Notes: a model not told the origin generated them from the letters alone. DNA of 64,000 nucleotides from an uncultured Kushneria sp. (GCF_947497025.1 NZ_CANMFC010000008.1:1-64000), one strand, 5' to 3'. Counted from the first letter of the stretch, positions 1 to 11,860 are shown. A program made the numbers and translations.

Positions 1-77
1 GCGCCCGTAGCTCAGCTGGATAGAGTACCTGACTACGAATCAGGTGGTCGGAGGTTCGAATCCTCCCGGGCGCGCCA
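1..77 (+). tRNA. tRNA-Arg (anticodon ACG)
   Basis: A complete 77-nt cloverleaf. The 5' acceptor strand GCGCCCG pairs with CGGGCGC, the T arm carries GGTTCGAATCC, and the anticodon loop reads CU-ACG-AA. The terminal CCA is encoded. In bacteria ACG is converted to ICG by TadA and decodes CGU/CGC/CGA. The gene starts at the first base of the window, so a tRNA cluster or promoter further upstream cannot be seen. An intrinsic terminator follows within 10 nt. Confidence 0.97.
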
Positions 78-84
78 GATTCCA

Positions 85-110
85 AAGCCTCGTCCGAAAG
101 GACGGGGCTT
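85..110 (+). terminator. Intrinsic terminator of tRNA-Arg
   Basis: An 11-bp stem (AAGCCTCGTCC / GGACGGGGCTT, one G-T pair) closed by a GAAA loop and followed by a pyrimidine-rich tail made of repeated TCTGCTT units. It lies 8 nt after the tRNA 3' end and ends the tRNA transcript before the convergent dusC gene. Confidence 0.85.
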
Positions 111-202
111 TCTGCTTTCTGCTTTCTGCCCTGTGGCGCCGTTTTTCTGCGCGCTGTCGTGACAGGCGCGCCTTGAAGCGTACTCCCTTGTGGTTCAGCT
201 CG

Positions 203-1240
203 TCAGGGCGATATGGGCGTCACGGTTTCCGAGGGCGGCGTTTCTTCCTGCAGGGCCTTCATGAACTCTTCCAGCGCGGTAATCCGACGAAGCCTTTGAA
301 AGTGCACGCCTGCCTCCGGGTCGTGCTGGCGCATGATGTTGAGCCACTGCTTCAAAAGCGATACCACGACCCTTGAGGGCAGGGTAGGATCAATGCGCTG
401 CACATAGGCGGCCAGCAGGGCACTGCGGTCCTGCCAGCGCGTGGCCGGTAGACGCTCGCCGGTGAGCTGCCAGTGACGGATGCGTTTTGCCAGCCACGGG
501 TCAGCCAGCGCAGCGCGCCCCAGCATGACGTCCTGACAGCCGCTCACCTTTCGGGCTTGCCAGTACGCCTCCAGCGTCCAGATATCCCCATTGACCACGA
601 CCGGCACGCCCGCCTGCTCGCGAATGCGGCCCACCCACTCCCAGTGCGCAGGGGGGCGGTAGCCTTCGCGTCGGGTACGGGCATGCACCACCAGGCGCTG
701 TGCGCCGCCGTCTTCGGCCGCGCGCGCGCACTCCAGTGCCAGTGTCTTGTCTTCGAACCCCAAGCGCAGTTTGGCCGTCACCGGTACGTTGGTTCCTTCA
801 AGAGCACGATGGACGCCTTGTACGGCTCGATAAACGCGCTCGGGCGTGCGCAACAGCGCCGCCCCCCCGTCATGACGATTGACCGTTTTTGCCGGGCAGC
901 CAAAGTTCATGTCGATGACCGGTGCTCCCAGCGCTGCCGCCACCCGTGCATTCTCGCCAAGCTTGTCGGGCTGAGCACCCAGCAGCTGAAGATAGACCGG
1001 CGTGCCGCTGGGGGTGCGGCTGTCACCGTCAAGTTCCGGACAGATGCGTTGAAAGACTCGTGGTGGCAGGCGAGCGTCCGTCACTCTCACGAACTCGGTT
1101 ACGCTCCAGTCGAAGCCGCCCAGCTCGGTCAACAGCTCACGGGTCAGGGCGTCAATCACCCCTTCCATGGGTGCAAGGCCGATCAGGCCTGCCCGGAGTG
1201 AGGTGTCGGCCGTGGAGATGGAAAGGGGCGTGGCTGGCAT
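203..1240 (-). CDS. dusC: tRNA-dihydrouridine(16) synthase DusC
   Basis: FMN/NADPH-dependent reduction of uridine to dihydrouridine in the tRNA D-loop; the DusC subfamily targets U16. The protein has the TIM-barrel start LAPMEGV, the catalytic-cysteine motif NFGCPAKTVNRH typical of DusC, a conserved KLRLG strand, a VHARTR segment and a VVNGDI phosphate-binding strand. The start chosen is ATG at 1240 (MPATPLS), giving 345 aa, slightly longer than E. coli DusC. The open frame continues 25 codons upstream but without family-like sequence. Monocistronic on the minus strand and convergent with tRNA-Arg. Confidence 0.93.
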   Translation of the reverse strand: MPATPLSISTADTSLRAGLIGLAPMEGVIDALTRELLTELGGFDWSVTEFVRVTDARLPPRVFQRICPELDGDSRTPSGTPVYLQLLGAQPDKLGENARVAAALGAPVIDMNFGCPAKTVNRHDGGAALLRTPERVYRAVQGVHRALEGTNVPVTAKLRLGFEDKTLALECARAAEDGGAQRLVVHARTRREGYRPPAHWEWVGRIREQAGVPVVVNGDIWTLEAYWQARKVSGCQDVMLGRAALADPWLAKRIRHWQLTGERLPATRWQDRSALLAAYVQRIDPTLPSRVVVSLLKQWLNIMRQHDPEAGVHFQRLRRITALEEFMKALQEETPPSETVTPISP

Positions 1241-1503
1241 GGCAGAAGGTCCGCGATAGTCGTGACTGGCGCCGCCATCATAGGCATGTTGGTCACGATG
1301 ACAAGCGGCATGCACATTTTAATAGGCGGTGTCTTACGCCGGTTATTGCAAGAGAGCCGTGAATGGTTGCTCACCACATGCTCAGGGCACGGCTATGGCC
1401 GGGTCGGTACGCGGCCCGGTACCGCCTGCGGATTAAGGCCGAAATCGAGCAGGTTCATGACTACCGGCATATGGCCCTGAGGCTTCACGATCCTGAAGAG
1501 CGC

Positions 1504-2139
1504 TCAGGACGATGCCTCCAGCGGTTCATCGTGGCAGATCAGTCGCCCCTTGAGGCGCGAATTGAGCCCCTCGAGATCGGGTGTCTGATCCATTGGCCAG
1601 GCCATGGCGAGCGTTACGCCATCGGCGTCGTGCAGTGCCTGATCGACAGGGGCATCATTGAGCTCGGCCCAGCGGCGCAGCTCGTGTTCCAGCGCAAAAT
1701 CCGTGGTCAGCCATAGCACGCGGCGTGTGACATATTCCCGGGTGGGAAGGCTTTCCAGTGCCTGAAGCAGTGTTTTCGAGTAGGCGCGTACCAGCCCGCC
1801 GGTGCCCAGTTTGGTGCCGCCAAAATAGCGGATGATGACGCTGGCCGTCTGTCCCAGGCCGCTGCCTTCCAGCGCCTGATACATGGGACGCCCGGCCGTG
1901 CCGCCGGGCTCGCCATCATCGGAAAAGCCGATGGCATTTTGCTCCCCCGGAGGGCCGGCGATAAAGGCCGAACAGTGATGTGAGGCGTCCGGGTGGTCAA
2001 GACGTGCCTGATCGATCAACTGCTGGGCCTGTTCAGGCGTGGTCACATGAGCAACGCGTGCGATGAAGCGGCTTTTTTGAACCTCGAGGCTTTTTTCAAA
2101 CCAGGGCGCGTCGTCGAGACAGGGAATGCGGTAGCGCAT
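1504..2139 (-). CDS. yigZ: YigZ/IMPACT-family protein
   Basis: About 211 aa. The N-terminal IMPACT domain contains the signature strings EVQKSRFIARV, FSDDGEPGGTAGRP, IIRYFGGTKLGTGGLVRAY and LLQAL, followed by a C-terminal ferredoxin-like DUF1949-type half. Family members are implicated in translation regulation or stress response in eukaryotes; the bacterial role is unclear. The ATG at 2139 is one base beyond the stop of the upstream LexA-like gene, and an alternative ATG at 2151 overlaps it. Neither has an obvious Shine-Dalgarno, so translational coupling to the upstream gene is likely. Confidence 0.9.
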   Translation of the reverse strand: MRYRIPCLDDAPWFEKSLEVQKSRFIARVAHVTTPEQAQQLIDQARLDHPDASHHCSAFIAGPPGEQNAIGFSDDGEPGGTAGRPMYQALEGSGLGQTASVIIRYFGGTKLGTGGLVRAYSKTLLQALESLPTREYVTRRVLWLTTDFALEHELRRWAELNDAPVDQALHDADGVTLAMAWPMDQTPDLEGLNSRLKGRLICHDEPLEASS

Positions 2140-2140
2140 G

Positions 2141-2629
2141 TCAGGCGGCATTGATGGGCGTGTTGGCCGGGCGGCGTGCCACGCCCATCACCAGCCCCAG
2201 CACCTGAATATCGTCGTTTTTCAGATAGATCGGCGGCATGGTGGTGTTGGCCGGCTGCAGGCGTACGCCCGACTTGTCGATGTAGACCTTTTTAAGGGTG
2301 ACTTCCTGGTTGTTGATCAGCACCACGGCCGTCTCACCATTTTCGGCGGATTCGAGCTTTTCGATAATGATGATGTCGCCATCATGGATGTTGCAGTCGA
2401 TCATCGAATCACCGCGTACCCGCAGGGCATAGGTGTTGCGCCGCACCATGCGCGAAGGTATGCGGACCGTTTCATTGTCGGCACAGACTTCCATGGGCAG
2501 ACCGGCCGACACCGTACCCAGCAGGGGGACATCCACCAGCTCGCTGGCGTCGATCTCCTCCCAGGCGTCCTCGACCAGCGGAATGTTGGGCATGCGGTGC
2601 AAAAAGCGTGGCTCGGTATGGGCTGACAT
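2141..2629 (-). CDS. LexA/UmuD-like S24 autoprotease lacking a DNA-binding domain
   Basis: 162 aa, only the S24 serine-lysine protease part of a LexA/UmuD-type protein. Visible elements are a self-cleavage Ala-Gly bond in VSAGLPMEV (about A42-G43), the nucleophile serine in RGDSMID (about S75), and the general-base lysine in EVTLKKV (about K113). A LexA winged-helix N-terminus would need about 70 more residues and is absent; only about 40 residues precede the cleavage site, as in UmuD. No umuC lies next to it. Start ATG at 2629 has GGAG 7 nt upstream. It is translationally coupled to the yigZ-like gene and divergent from smc. It could be an SOS/UmuD-like regulator or a degenerate LexA paralogue. 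Confidence 0.8.
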   Translation of the reverse strand: MSAHTEPRFLHRMPNIPLVEDAWEEIDASELVDVPLLGTVSAGLPMEVCADNETVRIPSRMVRRNTYALRVRGDSMIDCNIHDGDIIIIEKLESAENGETAVVLINNQEVTLKKVYIDKSGVRLQPANTTMPPIYLKNDDIQVLGLVMGVARRPANTPINAA

Positions 2630-2797
2630 AAGGCAACTCCCTGAAGGGGCATCCGATGGGCTGACACATGACCGGCGACACATGATGCGTCGTCGCAAGG
2701 GGCGCGTGACACGACCATCACCCTTGCGGGTGCATGTGCAAACAGTGTCACGGGCACCCTTTCAAAGGTAACCGAAACCATACGGTGGCGGTAGTCA

Positions 2798-2820
2798 TTG
2801 ACATGGAGAAAGCCTGTCAA
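2798..2820. promoter_or_regulatory. Inverted repeat TTGACA-N11-TGTCAA upstream of smc
   Basis: A perfect 6-bp inverted repeat with 11-nt spacing in the roughly 300-bp divergent region between the LexA-like gene and smc. The left arm is also a consensus -35 hexamer, but no good -10 is seen at 17 nt (TCGTAG; TAGTAA slightly further). It could be an operator overlapping the smc promoter. No canonical CTGT-N8-ACAG LexA box was seen. Confidence 0.35.
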
Positions 2821-2927
2821 TCGTAGTAAAGTGGCGCGCTTTGCCGCGGCGCTGTCCGGTACCTGCCACGCCTGCGTGTCGCCGCCTGGCCCCGCTGATT
2901 GACCTGTTCCCGGAGCTGTCCACTGGA

Positions 2928-5900
2928 ATGCGCCTGACATCGATCAAACTGGTCGGCTTCAAATCCTTTGTCGACCCGGTGACAGTCCCCTTTGATACCG
3001 ACATGACGGCCATTGTCGGGCCCAACGGCTGTGGCAAGTCCAATGTCATCGATGCCGTGCGCTGGGTGATGGGCGAATCCTCGGCCAAGTACCTGCGCGG
3101 CGAATCGATGGCAGATGTCATTTTCAACGGCTCGACCGGGCGCAAGCCGGTCGGCCAGGCCTCGATCGAGCTGACCTTTGACAATCGTGAGGGCAAGCTG
3201 GGCGGGGCCTGGGCGCAATACGCCGAGATTGCCGTACGCCGGCTGGTCACTCGCGACGGGCAGTCCCAGTATTTCTTCAACGGCCAGAAGTGTCGCCGTC
3301 GCGATATCGCCGATCTCTTTCTGGGCACGGGCCTTGGGCCGCGCTCCTACGCCATCATCGGCCAGGGCATGATCTCCCGGCTGGTCGAGGCGCGCCCTGA
3401 GGAGCTGCGCGCCACGCTGGAAGAGGCCGCCGGCATTTCCCGCTACAAGGAGCGTCGCCGCGAAACCGAAAATCGCATGCGCCGCACCACCGAAAACCTC
3501 GAGCGCCTTGATGACCTTCGCGAAGAACTCGACAAGCAGCTCGAGCGTCTCAAGCGTCAGGCCGAGGCCGCCAGACGCTACCGTGAGCTGAAAGGGCGCG
3601 AGCATCGACTCAAGGGCGAGCTGGCCCTCATTCGCGCCCGAGCCCTTCGTGAGCAGCAGCAAACGCGTGATACCCGGGTTCGCGAGCTGGAAAACAGCGT
3701 CGAGCGCAACGTGCTCGGCATGCGCGAAAGCGAAAATCGTCTCGAGCAGTCCCGCAGTCAGCACGATGATCTGGCCCAGACGCTGGATGCGCGCCAGCGC
3801 GCCTTCTATGACACCGGCGCCGCCATCGCTCGAATGGAGCAACAGCTTGAAAGTGCCCGGGCGCGCGAGCAGCAAAGCGAGGCCGACATTGCCGCCATCG
3901 ATCGGGATCTGACCGATCTTGCCCGTCTGGCCGGTGAAGATGACGTGCGCTATCAGGAGATCACCGCACGCCTGGAGGCACTGACGCCTGAACTTGACGC
4001 TGCGCGCGAGGCGTTCGAGATGGTCGAGGCCGGGCTTGAAGAGGCCGACGAGCGCGAGCAGGCCGCGCTCGAGGCCTGGGAAGCCTTCAGTGAACAGCAC
4101 CAGCAGGCCACACGTAGCGCCGAGCGTGCCCAGAGCGAGGTGCAGCGTCTTGAGGGCGTCATCAATGATCTCAACACACGTATCGCCCAGCGCCAGAAGC
4201 AGCGTGACGAACTGCCCGAACAGAATGCGCTGGTAGAAGAGCGCGAGATGGCCGCTGAACGGCTGGCCGAGCTTGATCTCGAGATCGACAGTGATGAGTC
4301 GCGAAGGCTTGAACTGAAGCAGGCGCTCGAGAATATCGAGGCCCGGCTTCAAACGCTGGCCACCGAGCGGGATGACCACCAGAGCCGGCGCAGTGCGCTG
4401 CAGGGCGAGCGCGCGTCGCTTGAAGCCCTGATTCGGGCCGCACTGGACAGCGGCGATGAGGCCCTTGATGCCCACCTGGACGCCCACGATCTGGCCGATG
4501 CGCCTCAGCTTGCCGAACGCCTTGACGTCGAGGCCGGCTGGGAGGCCGCCGTCGATGTGGTGCTTGGCCCTTGGCTGGCAGCGCGAGTGGTCGATGGTGA
4601 GCACGCTCAGGCAGTTTTGCAGGCGTTGCCGGGCGGGGCGCTGACCTTGCTTGATGAGGGGGCGCCGGCATCAGCGGCACCTGAAGGCTCGCTGGCCGCC
4701 AGGGTGGCCGGGGCCGAGGCACTGAGTGCGCTGCTGGCGCGAGTGACAACGGTCGAGGATGATGCCAGTGCCTGGCGTGCACGTGAACATCTGGCCGCCG
4801 GCGAGAGCGTAATTGCGCCGTCCGGGCTCTGGCTGGGCCGTCACTGGGCGCATCTCCAGAGCGGCGATGAGCAGACCGGCAGTGTCGTGGCCAACCGTCA
4901 GCGCCGTGATCGCATTGATCTGGCGCTTGCCGAGTTGGAGGAGACGATGGCTGAAAGCGAGGCGCAGATCGAACAGCTTCGCAGCCAGCGCACCCGAGAC
5001 GGTGAGGCGCTGGAAACCCTCTACGCGCATCAGCGTCAGCAACAGCAGGGGCGTCAGACGCTGGCGCTGGAAGCTTCGAAACTGGGGACCCGGCTTGAGC
5101 ACCTGCGAAGCCGTGACAGCGAGCTGGAGGAAGAACTTGCGCTCATGCGCGAACAGCTCGAGGAGCACCGGTTGAACCTCGAGCAGGCGCGCGAGCAGTG
5201 GGATCAGGCGCTTGCGACCGTCGAAGACAACGATGCCCAGCGTCAACAGCTCGAGCGGCAGCGGCGTGAAACCCGCGAGGCGCGCGAAGCCGTCAATGCC
5301 CGTCTGGCGCCGGCACGAGAGGCCATCAACACGCTGGAGCTTGAACGTCAGCGCCTGAGTACGGAGCTTCAGGGCATCGAGGGTCAGCGTGCGCGTGCCG
5401 GTGATCAGCGCGCGCGTCTTGAAGAGAAGCGCGAGATGTTGCGTCAGCAGCGTGAAGAAGCGTTTGAGCCGCTTGAAATGCTGCGCGAATCCCTTGATGA
5501 GGCGTTGCATCAACGCACACGCGAGGAGCAGCTGCTCAACGAATGTCGCGACGAGGCCAGTGCCATTGGTAACACCATGCGAGAGCTGGAACAAAAGCGT
5601 CAGGGGCATGAGCGCGAGCTGGAAACCCTGCGTGAGCAGCTTGAAGCCGAGCGCATGGATGTCCAGGCCCTGCGGCTCAAGGCCGAAGCCCAGGAGCAGC
5701 AGATTGTCGAGCTGGGACATGACAGCGCCACTCTGGAAGAAGGGCTGGCCGCCGGGGCCTCCGAGCAGGTCTGGCAGGGAGAGCTGGAATCGGTCAGCGA
5801 CAGGATTCGTCGGCTGGGGGCCATCAACTTGGCCGCCATTGAAGAGTATGAGCAGCAGCTTGAGCGTCGCGACTATCTTCAGGGGCAGCATGCCGAACTG

Positions 5901-6428
5901 ACCGAGGCGCTGGATACCCTGAGTCAGGCGATCAAAAAGATTGATCAGGAAACACGGACGCGCTTTAAAAAGGTCTTTGAAGAGGTCAATGAGCGTCTGG
6001 GCGAGCTGTTCCCGCGCGTGTTTGGCGGCGGCGCAGCCTGGCTGACGCTGACCGGTGATGATCTGCTTGAAACCGGGGTAGCCATCATGGCAACGCCGCC
6101 GGGGAAGAAAAACAGCACCATTCATCTGCTCTCCGGGGGAGAAAAGACGCTCACGGCGCTGTCTCTGGTATTTGCGATCTTCCAGCTCAATCCGGCACCC
6201 TTTTGCATGCTCGATGAGGTGGATGCGCCGCTGGATGACGCCAACGTGGGGCGTTACGCGAAACTGGTTCGAGAGATGTCGCAAAACGTGCAGTTTATCT
6301 ACATTACACACAACAAGATTGCCATGGAGGCAGCAGACCGCCTGATGGGTGTCACCATGCAGGAGCCGGGCGTCTCCCGCCTGGTGTCGGTGGGCGTGGA
6401 GGAAGCTGCCGAGCTTGTAGAGGCATGA
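2928..6428 (+). CDS. smc: Chromosome partition protein Smc
   Basis: 1166 aa, typical bacterial SMC length. The order is an N-terminal ATPase half with Walker A GPNGCGKSN at residues 31-39, a long coiled coil rich in Glu/Arg/Gln, a hinge near the middle with small-residue and Gly-rich stretches, a second coiled coil, and a C-terminal half with signature LLSGGEKTLTALS and Walker B FCMLDEVDAPLDDANV. It forms the ATP-driven ring that compacts and segregates the chromosome, normally with ScpA/ScpB (not in this window). The start is ATG at 2928 because MRLTSIKLVGFKSF matches the family N-terminus; the open frame upstream is unrelated. It is first in the smc-zipA-ligA order common in pseudomonads and halomonads. 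Confidence 0.97.
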   Translation: MRLTSIKLVGFKSFVDPVTVPFDTDMTAIVGPNGCGKSNVIDAVRWVMGESSAKYLRGESMADVIFNGSTGRKPVGQASIELTFDNREGKLGGAWAQYAEIAVRRLVTRDGQSQYFFNGQKCRRRDIADLFLGTGLGPRSYAIIGQGMISRLVEARPEELRATLEEAAGISRYKERRRETENRMRRTTENLERLDDLREELDKQLERLKRQAEAARRYRELKGREHRLKGELALIRARALREQQQTRDTRVRELENSVERNVLGMRESENRLEQSRSQHDDLAQTLDARQRAFYDTGAAIARMEQQLESARAREQQSEADIAAIDRDLTDLARLAGEDDVRYQEITARLEALTPELDAAREAFEMVEAGLEEADEREQAALEAWEAFSEQHQQATRSAERAQSEVQRLEGVINDLNTRIAQRQKQRDELPEQNALVEEREMAAERLAELDLEIDSDESRRLELKQALENIEARLQTLATERDDHQSRRSALQGERASLEALIRAALDSGDEALDAHLDAHDLADAPQLAERLDVEAGWEAAVDVVLGPWLAARVVDGEHAQAVLQALPGGALTLLDEGAPASAAPEGSLAARVAGAEALSALLARVTTVEDDASAWRAREHLAAGESVIAPSGLWLGRHWAHLQSGDEQTGSVVANRQRRDRIDLALAELEETMAESEAQIEQLRSQRTRDGEALETLYAHQRQQQQGRQTLALEASKLGTRLEHLRSRDSELEEELALMREQLEEHRLNLEQAREQWDQALATVEDNDAQRQQLERQRRETREAREAVNARLAPAREAINTLELERQRLSTELQGIEGQRARAGDQRARLEEKREMLRQQREEAFEPLEMLRESLDEALHQRTREEQLLNECRDEASAIGNTMRELEQKRQGHERELETLREQLEAERMDVQALRLKAEAQEQQIVELGHDSATLEEGLAAGASEQVWQGELESVSDRIRRLGAINLAAIEEYEQQLERRDYLQGQHAELTEALDTLSQAIKKIDQETRTRFKKVFEEVNERLGELFPRVFGGGAAWLTLTGDDLLETGVAIMATPPGKKNSTIHLLSGGEKTLTALSLVFAIFQLNPAPFCMLDEVDAPLDDANVGRYAKLVREMSQNVQFIYITHNKIAMEAADRLMGVTMQEPGVSRLVSVGVEEAAELVEA

Positions 6429-6670
6429 CACCATGGCGCAATGCTGGCGGGATCCTGAATGCCGGGTCCTGGCAGCGGGAAGTCTCGCAGGGATATAATC
6501 GAAGGGCGATTGCGCAATATGGGTTATTGACGTCATATTGCTGTCATCGGACGACAGCTTTCACGCCGGCAAGGGTAGGTTCAGGGTCGTGAAAGACATT
6601 CGTCCATTTATTCGAAAGGCGATCGCGCCATGTCCGGGTTTGGCATGGTGCCAACAACAGGCATGATTAC

Positions 6671-7933
6671 ATGGAATTGAGAGAGTGGCTCATTATCCTG
6701 GGGCTGGTTCTCGTCGCCATTATTCTGGTTGACGGTGTACGGCGCCTGCAGCGGCAACGACGTGGCCTGCGCATGGACCTTTCACGAGATATCGACACCA
6801 GTACACCGGCACGCGATCAGGAAGATGTCGAGCGTGAGGAGCGAATGAACTGGGAGCTGCCCAACGGTGGCGCCCGCGTGATCTCCCCGGGAGAGCACGA
6901 GCGCGATGATCGTTTCGATGACCCGGACCCTGAGGCGCGGAATCAGGAGATCGAGCGCGACTGGGATCGCGACCCTGATCGTGCCCGTCATGAGGACATC
7001 GATGATGATATCGATGACGAGCGCGATATGCCGGCCTATCGCACGCGTGAGCGTCATGGTCCGCGTGAGGTCGATGATCGGCCGGATTATGACGATGATG
7101 TGATGGATGACCTGCCGCCGCGTCGCCGTGATGAGTTTGCCCGTCGCCTGAAATCGGTCTTTGCGTTTGGTGAGGACAAGCGCCAGCGCGCACGTGTGGC
7201 AGAGCCGTCGCGTGAGAAAGCGTCTTCGATGCCTGAGCGGCCTGCCGCTCGTGATGAGGAGTTCGAGGACGAAGACCCGCTTTTTACCCGCCACGAGCGT
7301 CGCGATCCGCTGCGGGATGATGTCGACCTCGATGAAGCGGATCTGGCGCCCGCTTATGAGGAGCCGGCGCCTGAAGAGATGCCTGCATCGCGTTCGCAGT
7401 TCGACAGCGCACGCTGGGCATCACGCCATCCGGTACTGGAGCGTGCCGCGCGCAGCATGATCGAGGGCGAGTCGGCGCGTACGGCACTGGCAGACGCCGA
7501 AGAGGTCGTCGTCATCAGCGTCATGTCCCGCGATGAGGACGGTTTCCATGGTCCTGATCTGCTTCAGCTGGTGCTGGCCTGTGGTCTGAGACTCGATGAT
7601 CGCGGTGTTTTCCATCGCTTTGAGACCGAGTCCAGTCAGAGCCCGCTACAGTTTTCGATGGTCAACGTCGTCAAGCCCGGCACCTTCGATCTGGAGGTCA
7701 TGGAAGAGGACGCCACGCCCGGGGTGACCTTCCTGATGCCGATGCCCAGTGCTAAATCCTCGCGCGATGCATTTGAAGCCATGTTTGAAACGGCCATGGT
7801 ACTGGTGCGCAATCTGGGCGGCGAGCTCAAGGATGAAAATCACAGCGTCATGACCGGGCAGACCGTCGAGTTTGCCCGTCAACGTGTGCACGAGTTCGAG
7901 CGTCGCTGGCGGCTGCACCATCAGGCGCATTAG
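6671..7933 (+). CDS. zipA: Cell division protein ZipA
   Basis: 420 aa. An N-terminal membrane anchor (residues about 5-25, WLIILGLVLVAIILVDG) with N-out topology, then a long charged linker rich in Asp, Arg and Glu (about 30-270), then the C-terminal FtsZ-binding domain (about 280-420, including VISVMSRDEDGFHGPDLLQ and the FLMPMP segment). ZipA tethers the FtsZ ring to the inner membrane. The linker is acidic here rather than P/Q-rich, which fits a halophile, though that link is inference. It lies 240 bp after smc and before ligA, the canonical order. Confidence 0.95.
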   Translation: MELREWLIILGLVLVAIILVDGVRRLQRQRRGLRMDLSRDIDTSTPARDQEDVEREERMNWELPNGGARVISPGEHERDDRFDDPDPEARNQEIERDWDRDPDRARHEDIDDDIDDERDMPAYRTRERHGPREVDDRPDYDDDVMDDLPPRRRDEFARRLKSVFAFGEDKRQRARVAEPSREKASSMPERPAARDEEFEDEDPLFTRHERRDPLRDDVDLDEADLAPAYEEPAPEEMPASRSQFDSARWASRHPVLERAARSMIEGESARTALADAEEVVVISVMSRDEDGFHGPDLLQLVLACGLRLDDRGVFHRFETESSQSPLQFSMVNVVKPGTFDLEVMEEDATPGVTFLMPMPSAKSSRDAFEAMFETAMVLVRNLGGELKDENHSVMTGQTVEFARQRVHEFERRWRLHHQAH

Positions 7934-7960
7934 GGCGGCGGGCAACACCGTACGTGTCAA

Positions 7961-7978
7961 GGGGGCCTTCGGGCCCCC
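7961..7978 (+). terminator. Candidate hairpin terminator after zipA
   Basis: A 7-bp GC stem GGGGGCC/GGCCCCC closed by a TTCG tetraloop 27 nt after the zipA stop. Only a weak T tract follows (TGATCATTTC), so termination may be partial, allowing read-through into ligA. Confidence 0.5.
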
Positions 7979-7981
7979 TGA

Positions 7982-10416
<2,435 letters not shown>

Positions 10417-10457
10417 CCGACCGGTGATACCCCCACTGACCACCATGGACATAAAAA

Positions 10458-10483
10458 AACGCCGCTCCCGAGGGAGCGGCGTT
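10458..10483. terminator. Bidirectional terminator between yheU-like gene and transporter
   Basis: Stem AACGCCGCTCCC / GGGAGCGGCGTT (12 bp) with a GA apex, preceded by A7 and followed by T4. It serves both the plus-strand ligA-yheU transcript and the convergent minus-strand transporter gene. Confidence 0.9.
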
Positions 10484-10522
10484 TTGTCTTCCGGCTGGCC
10501 CCGCCAGGGGCGCCATCGCCGA

Positions 10523-11833
10523 TCAGGCGAACAGCAGGGGCACCAGCAGGCTTGAAAGCAGCAGGATCAGGGCGCCGCCAAGCCGCGAGGATATCTGGGC
10601 AAAGGGCATCAGCTGCATGCGGTTGGCCGCCGACAGCACTGCCACGTCGCCGGTGCCGCCCATATTGGCCATGCAAAGTCCGGCCGTGATGGCGGATTCG
10701 ATCGGATAAAAGCCCACCAGACGCCCGACCAGCCCCGCACCGAAGGCTGCCCCGGCGACTACGGCGAGAACAATCAGGACGTAGGTGATGGAGATGGCAT
10801 CAATGACCTGTCCCAGATCGGTATAGGCAATACCGATACCGAACAGCAGTGCGAAGGTCCAGGTTTTGGCCACGAAGCGGAACCACTGCGCTGCGGCATC
10901 GGTCACGTTTTCCGGCAGCAGGCCGCTGATCTTGACCAGCGCGACCAGAATGATCATCAGCGCGTAGGGGTGCAGCGGAATGATGGTGCCAAGAATCTCG
11001 CCGGAGACATAAAAGCTCAGCGCGATCACGATTCCGATGCCCAGCTTGCTCAGATCGGGAGTGGTTTCACTTTCATTGATTTCAACGCCCGGCATCATCT
11101 GGCCGTTACCGGTCAGTGACGGGACGCGTTTGCCCAGCCCGTTGAGCAGCCCGGCAATGATGATGGCAAAGACGTTGCCCAGCGCCAGCGCCGGCACCAG
11201 AATCGAGATGTAGTAGCTGGCCGGCTGGCCCAGCAGTTGCTCATAGATCTGGCTCAGCGGTACGGCGCCTGCGCCCATGCCGCCGCCCATGATGGGCAGG
11301 GTAATCACGACCACGGCATCCTGAGGAGAAAAGCCCAGCAACAAGCCGACGCCCATGGCAAAAAGCGCCGCAAAGAGTACCGAGCACAACAGTGGCAGGG
11401 CAAAACGGGTGCCGACCTTGACCAGCACCCTCGAGTCCATGCCCAGAATGCTGCCGGTAATCAGCGCGGCGATGTAGAAATTGAGAAAGCCGCCGCCCTT
11501 CATGAAGTCAGTGACATTGTCGCTGACGCTTTCGGGCAGCCACTGCAGATAGACCAGTGCGGCGGCGCCGAAAATGGCCAGAATGGCGCCCCCGCCCAGG
11601 TAGCTTTTAACGATGGGCAGGCGGTCGCCAACAAATCCCAGCAGCTCTCCCAGGATCATCATCGCCGCGAGAGCACCAATCATGCCGGTCGGAAGGGCGT
11701 CCAGCATCATGGCAGCGATCAGCACGGCCAGAACGATGGCGAAAAGGGGCAGGGATAGCCCGAAAATACGCCAGGAGGTAAAGGACGTTGTGGCGGGGCT
11801 GTTGGCTGCCCTGGCAGTGTCGGACTGTGACAT
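10523..11833 (-). CDS. 2-hydroxycarboxylate:cation symporter (2-HCT/CitS family)
   Basis: 436 aa, hydrophobic, about 11-13 membrane spans. The two hallmark 2-HCT re-entrant-loop motifs are present: MGGGMGAGAVPLS in the middle and the C-terminal MGGTGDVAVLSAANRM, corresponding to the GGxG motifs of CitS/MleP. Such proteins import citrate, malate or similar 2-hydroxycarboxylates with Na+ or H+. Start ATG at 11833 is preceded by AGGT at a usable distance; an upstream in-frame TTG (11860) is less likely. It is divergent from a CitA/CitB-type two-component system, which probably controls it. The exact substrate cannot be read from sequence. Confidence 0.88.
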   Translation of the reverse strand: MSQSDTARAANSPATTSFTSWRIFGLSLPLFAIVLAVLIAAMMLDALPTGMIGALAAMMILGELLGFVGDRLPIVKSYLGGGAILAIFGAAALVYLQWLPESVSDNVTDFMKGGGFLNFYIAALITGSILGMDSRVLVKVGTRFALPLLCSVLFAALFAMGVGLLLGFSPQDAVVVITLPIMGGGMGAGAVPLSQIYEQLLGQPASYYISILVPALALGNVFAIIIAGLLNGLGKRVPSLTGNGQMMPGVEINESETTPDLSKLGIGIVIALSFYVSGEILGTIIPLHPYALMIILVALVKISGLLPENVTDAAAQWFRFVAKTWTFALLFGIGIAYTDLGQVIDAISITYVLIVLAVVAGAAFGAGLVGRLVGFYPIESAITAGLCMANMGGTGDVAVLSAANRMQLMPFAQISSRLGGALILLLSSLLVPLLFA

Positions 11834-11860
11834 GGCAATGACCTGTTGTGTGTCAATCAA

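Noticed and set aside
2630-2927. LexA box controlling the LexA-like gene or smc
   Set aside because: No CTGT-N8-ACAG match seen.
2817-6536. Very long antisense open frames opposite smc
   Set aside because: They mirror the codon periodicity of smc on a GC-rich strand; no start signals and no family motifs.
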